DNA from: CAKOSP01 sp964404455
GTDB taxonomy: Bacteria > Bacillota_I > Bacilli_A > RF39 > UBA660
Length of the DNA stretch: 9,126 nt
NCBI GenBank assembly: GCA_964404455.1
Contig: CAYOJY010000036.1
Coordinates: forward strand, 1-9,126
Reading direction: 5' to 3'
Part shown: piece after piece, positions 5,833 to 9,126 of the stretch
Layout of the letters: each line of letters begins with the position of its first letter
Numbering within the stretch: position 1 is the first letter of the stretch
Made by a program: the position numbers and the translations under genes
The notes under the pieces: generated by a model
What the model was told of the DNA's origin: nothing
The model's input: only the letters and a program-made list of their open reading frames with translations
The model's database searches: none

Positions 5833-5837
5833 TACAA

Positions 5838-6302
5838 TCAATTTTTATATTTTTGTTCTATTTCTAATAATTTTGCTTTTATATGTAATCCACCTGCATA
5901 ACCAACTAATTTTTTATTTTTTCCAATTACGCGATGACAAGGTATAATAATTGGAATTGGATTTTTATTATTTGCCAAGCCAATAGCCCTACTTGCTTTT
6001 TCATTATTTATTTTGATTGCAATACTTTGATAACTGCAAGTCTCACCATAAGGTATTTTCATTAATTCATTCCATACTTGATTCATAAATTCTGTTCCTT
6101 CTGGAGCAATAGGAACACTGAATTTTTTCAATTTACCATTAAAATAATCTTCAATTTCTTTAAAAGTGGTTTTGATAAGAATGGTTTCTTTTTTTATCAA
6201 ATCAGATATTTCTTCGTTAGTAAATATAATTGAACTAATAGCATTATTTTTTTCAGTAATCCCAATTTTACCTATAATTGTGTCATAAAAATATATATAC
6301 AT
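5838..6302 (-). CDS. ogt: Methylated-DNA--[protein]-cysteine S-methyltransferase
   Basis: A 154-residue O6-alkylguanine-DNA alkyltransferase that repairs O6-methylguanine and O4-methylthymine by moving the alkyl group to its own cysteine, a suicide reaction. The active site IIIPCHRV is intact with Cys122. The helix-turn-helix segment IPYGETCSYQSIA (83-95), the arginine-finger region SRAIG (Arg105) and the C-terminal GYAGGL and LLEIEQ are in their usual order. The length is normal for the single-domain Ogt form; no Ada regulatory domain is attached. The start ATG follows the fabK stop after one base (TGA-T-ATG) and has no strong ribosome binding site of its own, so translation probably depends on fabK. 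Confidence 0.95.
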   Translation of the reverse strand: MYIYFYDTIIGKIGITEKNNAISSIIFTNEEISDLIKKETILIKTTFKEIEDYFNGKLKKFSVPIAPEGTEFMNQVWNELMKIPYGETCSYQSIAIKINNEKASRAIGLANNKNPIPIIIPCHRVIGKNKKLVGYAGGLHIKAKLLEIEQKYKN

Positions 6303-6303
6303 A

Positions 6304-7230
6304 TCATATCGTCAACTTCTTTATAACATTTTTAGTTTCATTCATTATTTGTTCAATAAGCTCCGCGACTGGTAATACTTTATTAATAGCGCTAACATTT
6401 TGTCCAGCCATTACAGACCCGTTATCGATATCTCCATCTTGGGCTGCTTTGCGTAATGAACCGGCCATTAATTTTTCCATTTCATCTTTTGAATTACAAT
6501 TATTTTCCAATTTAGCATAGTTTTCAGTTAATGTGTTTTTTAAACTCCTAACCGGAATTCCAATGTTTTTTCCAGTCACTGTTGTTGCATTATCTCGAGC
6601 ATTGATTATGGCTTGTTTATAATTTTCATGAACAGAGCATTCAGTAGTTGCGATAAATCTAGTTCCCATTTGGACTCCCTTAGCCCCTAAAGCATAAGCG
6701 GCAACAACTCCGCGACCATCATATATACCGCCTGCCGCAATTACCGGTACAGATACAGCATCAACTACTTGAGGTAAAAGACCCATAGTTGTCAATTCGC
6801 CAATATGACCTCCTGCTTCCATGCCTTCTACAATAATTGCATCTACGCCTAATTTATTCATTTTAAGTGCTTGTTTTAAAGTAGCAACAACTGGAATCGT
6901 AATAATGCCCGCTTTTTTAAAACTTGGCAAATACTTTTCTGGTGATCCAGCTCCTGTTGTAACAATTTTTATTCCTTCTTCAATAACTACTTCAACTAAT
7001 TCATCAATATTATCTGCCATCATCATTAAATTAACACCAAAAGTATTATTTGTTAAAGATTTACATTTATGAATTTCATTCCGAAGTAATGATGCGTTCA
7101 TTCCACCAGAAGCTATAATTCCTAAGCCACCTGCGTTTGAAACCGCTCCAACAAGCGGAGATAAAGAAATGTAAGCCATCGCTCCTTGAATAATCGGATA
7201 TTTAATATTTAAAAGCTTTTCTATTGTCAT
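6304..7230 (-). CDS. fabK: Enoyl-ACP reductase II (FabK-type FMN oxidoreductase)
   Basis: A 308-residue FMN-dependent TIM-barrel enzyme of the FabK/nitronate monooxygenase family. Close agreement with pneumococcal FabK as remembered: YPIIQGAMA (11-19), AGGLGIIA (33-40), FGVNLMM, KIVTTGAGSPEKY (88-100), EGMEAGGHIG (135-144, His142 in the position of the key FabK histidine), VPVIAAGGI (161-169), VQMGTRF (186-192) and GSVMAGQ near the C-terminus. FabK performs the last, NADH-dependent reduction of fatty-acid elongation. No other fab genes are nearby, so a nitronate-monooxygenase-like role remains possible. ATG at 7230 follows AGGAGG. It heads a two-gene operon with ogt. A short palindrome at 7250-7260 lies just upstream of its ribosome binding site. 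Confidence 0.87.
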   Translation of the reverse strand: MTIEKLLNIKYPIIQGAMAYISLSPLVGAVSNAGGLGIIASGGMNASLLRNEIHKCKSLTNNTFGVNLMMMADNIDELVEVVIEEGIKIVTTGAGSPEKYLPSFKKAGIITIPVVATLKQALKMNKLGVDAIIVEGMEAGGHIGELTTMGLLPQVVDAVSVPVIAAGGIYDGRGVVAAYALGAKGVQMGTRFIATTECSVHENYKQAIINARDNATTVTGKNIGIPVRSLKNTLTENYAKLENNCNSKDEMEKLMAGSLRKAAQDGDIDNGSVMAGQNVSAINKVLPVAELIEQIMNETKNVIKKLTI

Positions 7231-7249
7231 TTTTGCCTCCTATAATGTT

Positions 7250-7260
7250 TTTAGTCTAAA
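7250..7260. promoter_or_regulatory. 11-bp palindrome upstream of fabK
   Basis: TTTAGTCTAAA is a perfect dyad around its central base, about 20 bases before the fabK start and just above the ribosome binding site. Fatty-acid genes in Bacillota are often controlled through dyads here (FapR, FabT), but this sequence matches neither consensus well. A regulatory role is a guess. Confidence 0.3.
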
Positions 7261-7482
7261 GAACTTTAATAATTAATTCTTTTTTATTGATTTATTTGTT
7301 TTTTCATGAGTTAAATTGTTTAAAATATTTTTATCTAAAAATCTTTTAATTTTATTTTATCAACTTTTTTTTATTATATCATAAATAAAAGTTAATAATT
7401 TTTTAACAACATTAATTTTATATTTTTTATCTGCTTTTGCCAGTTATTCTTTCTTTTTTATTTTTTAGGCAAATATTATTTT

Positions 7483-7488
7483 TATAAT
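7483..7488 (+). promoter_or_regulatory. Possible -10 box of the ABC importer operon
   Basis: A perfect TATAAT lies 53 bases before the start codon, with only T-rich sequence at the -35 position. A second TATAAT at 7515-7520 is so close to the ribosome binding site that a transcript from it would begin inside that site, so the first is preferred. Confidence 0.35.
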
Positions 7489-7540
7489 AAAATCACCTAT
7501 TTTTTAGATTTTAATATAATAAAATTGAGGAGGAAAAATT

Positions 7541-8530
7541 TTGAAAAAAAGATTTATAATTTATCTTACTTGTTTGGTAATAATAATTTTTGGTTCACTA
7601 GCTATTTACTTAAAGAAAGATAATGAAAGTTCATCACTAACTAATATAAAATTAGCTGAAGTAACTCATAGTGTGTTTTATACTCCACTTTATGTAGCAA
7701 TTGAAAATGGTTATTTTGAAGACGAAGGAATTAAAATTGATTTAATATTAACTCCGGGTGCTGACAAAGTTAGTGCCGCAGTATTATCCGGAGACGCTAA
7801 TATTGGTTTTGCCGGAGCAGAATCAGCAATTTATGTTTATCAAGCTAAAGAAAAAGATTATTTACAAATATTTGGCGGATTAACTAAAAGAGATGGTCAA
7901 TTTATTGTTTCCAGAAAACCAATAAAAGATTTTAAATTAGAAGATTTAATAGATAAAGAAATTGTAGTAGGACGTTCTACCGGCATGCCAGCCTTAAATT
8001 TTATTAATTCTTTAGATAATGCGGGCGTAAACGTTAATAAAATTAAAATTAATAATTCAATTGACTTTGCTTCATTAAGTGGTGCATTTATTGGCGGAAC
8101 TGGAGATTTTGTCAACTTATTCGAACCAAATGCAACATTATTGGAAAGTCAAGGTTATGGTCATATCGTAGCCAGTGTTGGTAAATTATCCGGAGAAGTT
8201 CCGTATACAACTTTTTATGCTAAAAAAAGTTATATTGAAAATAATTCAGAAATATTAAAAAAATTTAATAATGCAATAGCTACAGCTTTGAATTATGTCA
8301 AAAATAATGACTCTAAAAAAATTGCGGAAACTATTATTAAACAATTTCCAGATACTAAAATTAATGATTTAAAAATAATGATTGAACGTTATAAAACTGC
8401 AGATTCTTGGTTAGATGATCCCTACATCAGTGAAGAATTATTTAATAATTTAGAAAAATTTTTAATAAAGTTTGAATTAATCAATAGTAAAACTTCTTAT
8501 GTGAATCTTGTAAATAATATTTATGAATAA
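7541..8530 (+). CDS. ABC importer substrate-binding protein (NMT1/ThiY/SsuA-like)
   Basis: A 329-residue extracytoplasmic binding protein of the nitrate/sulfonate/taurine and thiamine-precursor importer group. A hydrophobic N-terminal segment (about 5-23) follows MKKR. There is no proper lipobox, so it is probably held by an uncleaved membrane anchor, unusual for Gram-positive binding proteins, which are mostly lipoproteins. Family features are FYTPLYVAIENGYFEDEGI (46-64), the DANIGFAG block, VGRSTGMPA and the C-terminal YKTADSWLDDPYIS. It begins at TTG 7541 behind GAGGAGG (7527-7533). Its stop lies inside the ATPase gene, an 8-base overlap, which confirms the pairing. The ligand cannot be told from sequence; nearby genes give no hint and no TPP riboswitch was found. 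Confidence 0.85.
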   Translation: MKKRFIIYLTCLVIIIFGSLAIYLKKDNESSSLTNIKLAEVTHSVFYTPLYVAIENGYFEDEGIKIDLILTPGADKVSAAVLSGDANIGFAGAESAIYVYQAKEKDYLQIFGGLTKRDGQFIVSRKPIKDFKLEDLIDKEIVVGRSTGMPALNFINSLDNAGVNVNKIKINNSIDFASLSGAFIGGTGDFVNLFEPNATLLESQGYGHIVASVGKLSGEVPYTTFYAKKSYIENNSEILKKFNNAIATALNYVKNNDSKKIAETIIKQFPDTKINDLKIMIERYKTADSWLDDPYISEELFNNLEKFLIKFELINSKTSYVNLVNNIYE

Positions 8531-9113
8531 TATATTAACTGTTGATAATTTAGCTAAAAGTTTTTATACTATTGAGGGAGAAATAGATGCAATTAAAAAT
8601 ATCAGTTTTGATGTAAAAGAAAAAGAATTTTTGAGTATTGTTGGCACGAGTGGATGTGGAAAATCTACATTATTAAACATTTTGGCATATTTAGATATTT
8701 CTACTAGTGGAACTATTAAATATTTTAAAGAAAAACCAATTATTGGATATATGTTTCAAAGTGATGCCCTGTTGCCTTGGTTAACAATTTTAGAAAATGC
8801 TTGCTTAGGTTTAGAAATTCAAGGGATTAAAAATGAAGAAAATATTAATTATACTAAAAATTTACTAATTAATTACGGTTTAATAGATTTTTTAGACAAA
8901 TATCCTGATCAATTATCAGGCGGTATGAAACAAAGAGTAGCGCTAATCAGAACCCTTGCAATAAAGCCAGATATTCTTTTATTAGATGAACCCTTTTCAG
9001 CTCTAGATTATCAAACCCGATTAAGTGTATCTAATGACGTTTATGAAATTATTAAAAATGAAAATAAAACTGTTATTATGATTACTCATGATATAGCTGA
9101 AGCCATATTCTAA
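8523..9113 (+). CDS. ABC importer ATPase, C-terminally truncated
   Basis: The cytoplasmic ATP-binding subunit of the importer, of the SsuB/TauB/ThiZ type. Walker A GTSGCGKST (41-49), Q-loop Gln79 in FQSDALLPW, signature LSGGMKQR (131-138), Walker B ILLLDE (151-156), D-loop SALD (159-162) and H-loop His189 are all present. The frame ends with AEAIF and TAA at 9111-9113, where relatives continue with a segment like SLSDRVIVL and some 50 more residues (usual length near 250). Neither other frame after this point gives the expected sequence in the few bases left. The gene is therefore either interrupted, for instance by an insertion at about 9107, or damaged by an assembly end. The nucleotide-binding core is intact, but coupling and stability may suffer. 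The permease would be expected next and is not in the window. Confidence 0.85.
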   Translation: MNNILTVDNLAKSFYTIEGEIDAIKNISFDVKEKEFLSIVGTSGCGKSTLLNILAYLDISTSGTIKYFKEKPIIGYMFQSDALLPWLTILENACLGLEIQGIKNEENINYTKNLLINYGLIDFLDKYPDQLSGGMKQRVALIRTLAIKPDILLLDEPFSALDYQTRLSVSNDVYEIIKNENKTVIMITHDIAEAIF

Positions 9114-9126
9114 ATTAACATAACCA

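Larger units (their letters stand above)
7231..7540. other. AT-rich divergent intergenic region
   Basis: About 310 bases between fabK (leftward) and the ABC importer genes (rightward), dominated by T and A runs. It must hold the promoters of both. Seen in it: the palindrome TTTAGTCTAAA near fabK, a TATAAT box towards the importer, and a loose inverted repeat TTTGCC/GGCAAA (about 7436-7473). No thiamine-pyrophosphate or other riboswitch signature was recognised and no small gene is convincing. Confidence 0.6.

Noticed and set aside
6278..6520. Plus-strand open frame of 80 residues
   Set aside because: It is opposite the coding 3' end of fabK and the 5' end of ogt, both well supported.
6821..7072. 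Plus-strand open frame of 83 residues
   Set aside because: Shadow of fabK, whose motifs cover the same bases.
7231..7540. TPP riboswitch upstream of a thiamine-precursor importer
   Set aside because: No CUGAGA-type or matching downstream conserved segments are present in the spacer.
7897..8115. Minus-strand open frame of 72 residues
   Set aside because: Shadow of the substrate-binding protein, with no ribosome binding site.

Overview
The window is very AT-rich and tightly packed. It has strong GGAGG-type ribosome binding sites, TTG as well as ATG starts, TGG for tryptophan and TGA as a true stop. This points to a low-GC member of the Bacillota using the standard bacterial code (Bacilli or Clostridia, possibly a gut lineage) and not to a mycoplasma with recoded TGA. 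No tRNA, rRNA, CRISPR array or intact insertion sequence was seen.

Layout. Positions 60-743 (+) encode a small S51-type serine peptidase (PepE/cyanophycinase fold). It is followed by a promoter-like sequence, a foldable stretch and a strong bidirectional terminator (750-915), which together look like an orphan structured RNA of about 130 nt. From 906 to 3062 (-) lies a translationally coupled type II restriction-modification operon in the order cytosine-C5 methyltransferase, Eco47II-family endonuclease, ASCH-domain protein. The endonuclease is split by a one-base frameshift exactly at its catalytic E-x-K motif, so the methyltransferase now looks like an orphan. Positions 3063-3741 hold gene debris, a terminator, a GC-richer patch and a promoter flanked by two CG-centred operator-like sequences. 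An HD-domain phosphohydrolase follows (3742-4773, +).

The second half looks more like ordinary chromosome. On the minus strand, fabK (enoyl-ACP reductase II or a related flavin oxidoreductase) is followed one base later by ogt (O6-alkylguanine-DNA alkyltransferase), then a terminator, then an M19 membrane-dipeptidase-family gene. After a 310-bp AT-rich divergent spacer, the plus strand carries the start of a nitrate/sulfonate/thiamine-precursor-type ABC importer: a membrane-anchored substrate-binding protein overlapping its ATPase. The ATPase reading frame stops just after the H-loop, about 50 residues early and 13 bases before the window ends.

Working picture: positions of about 744-4773 are an accessory (defence) island inserted between housekeeping genes. 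Its nuclease is dead, its methyltransferase is intact, and its ASCH and HD genes may act on nucleotides. The function of the ASCH and HD proteins is inference. The main points to check are the nuclease frameshift, the orphan RNA at 750-915, the coupled ASCH gene and the truncated ATPase.
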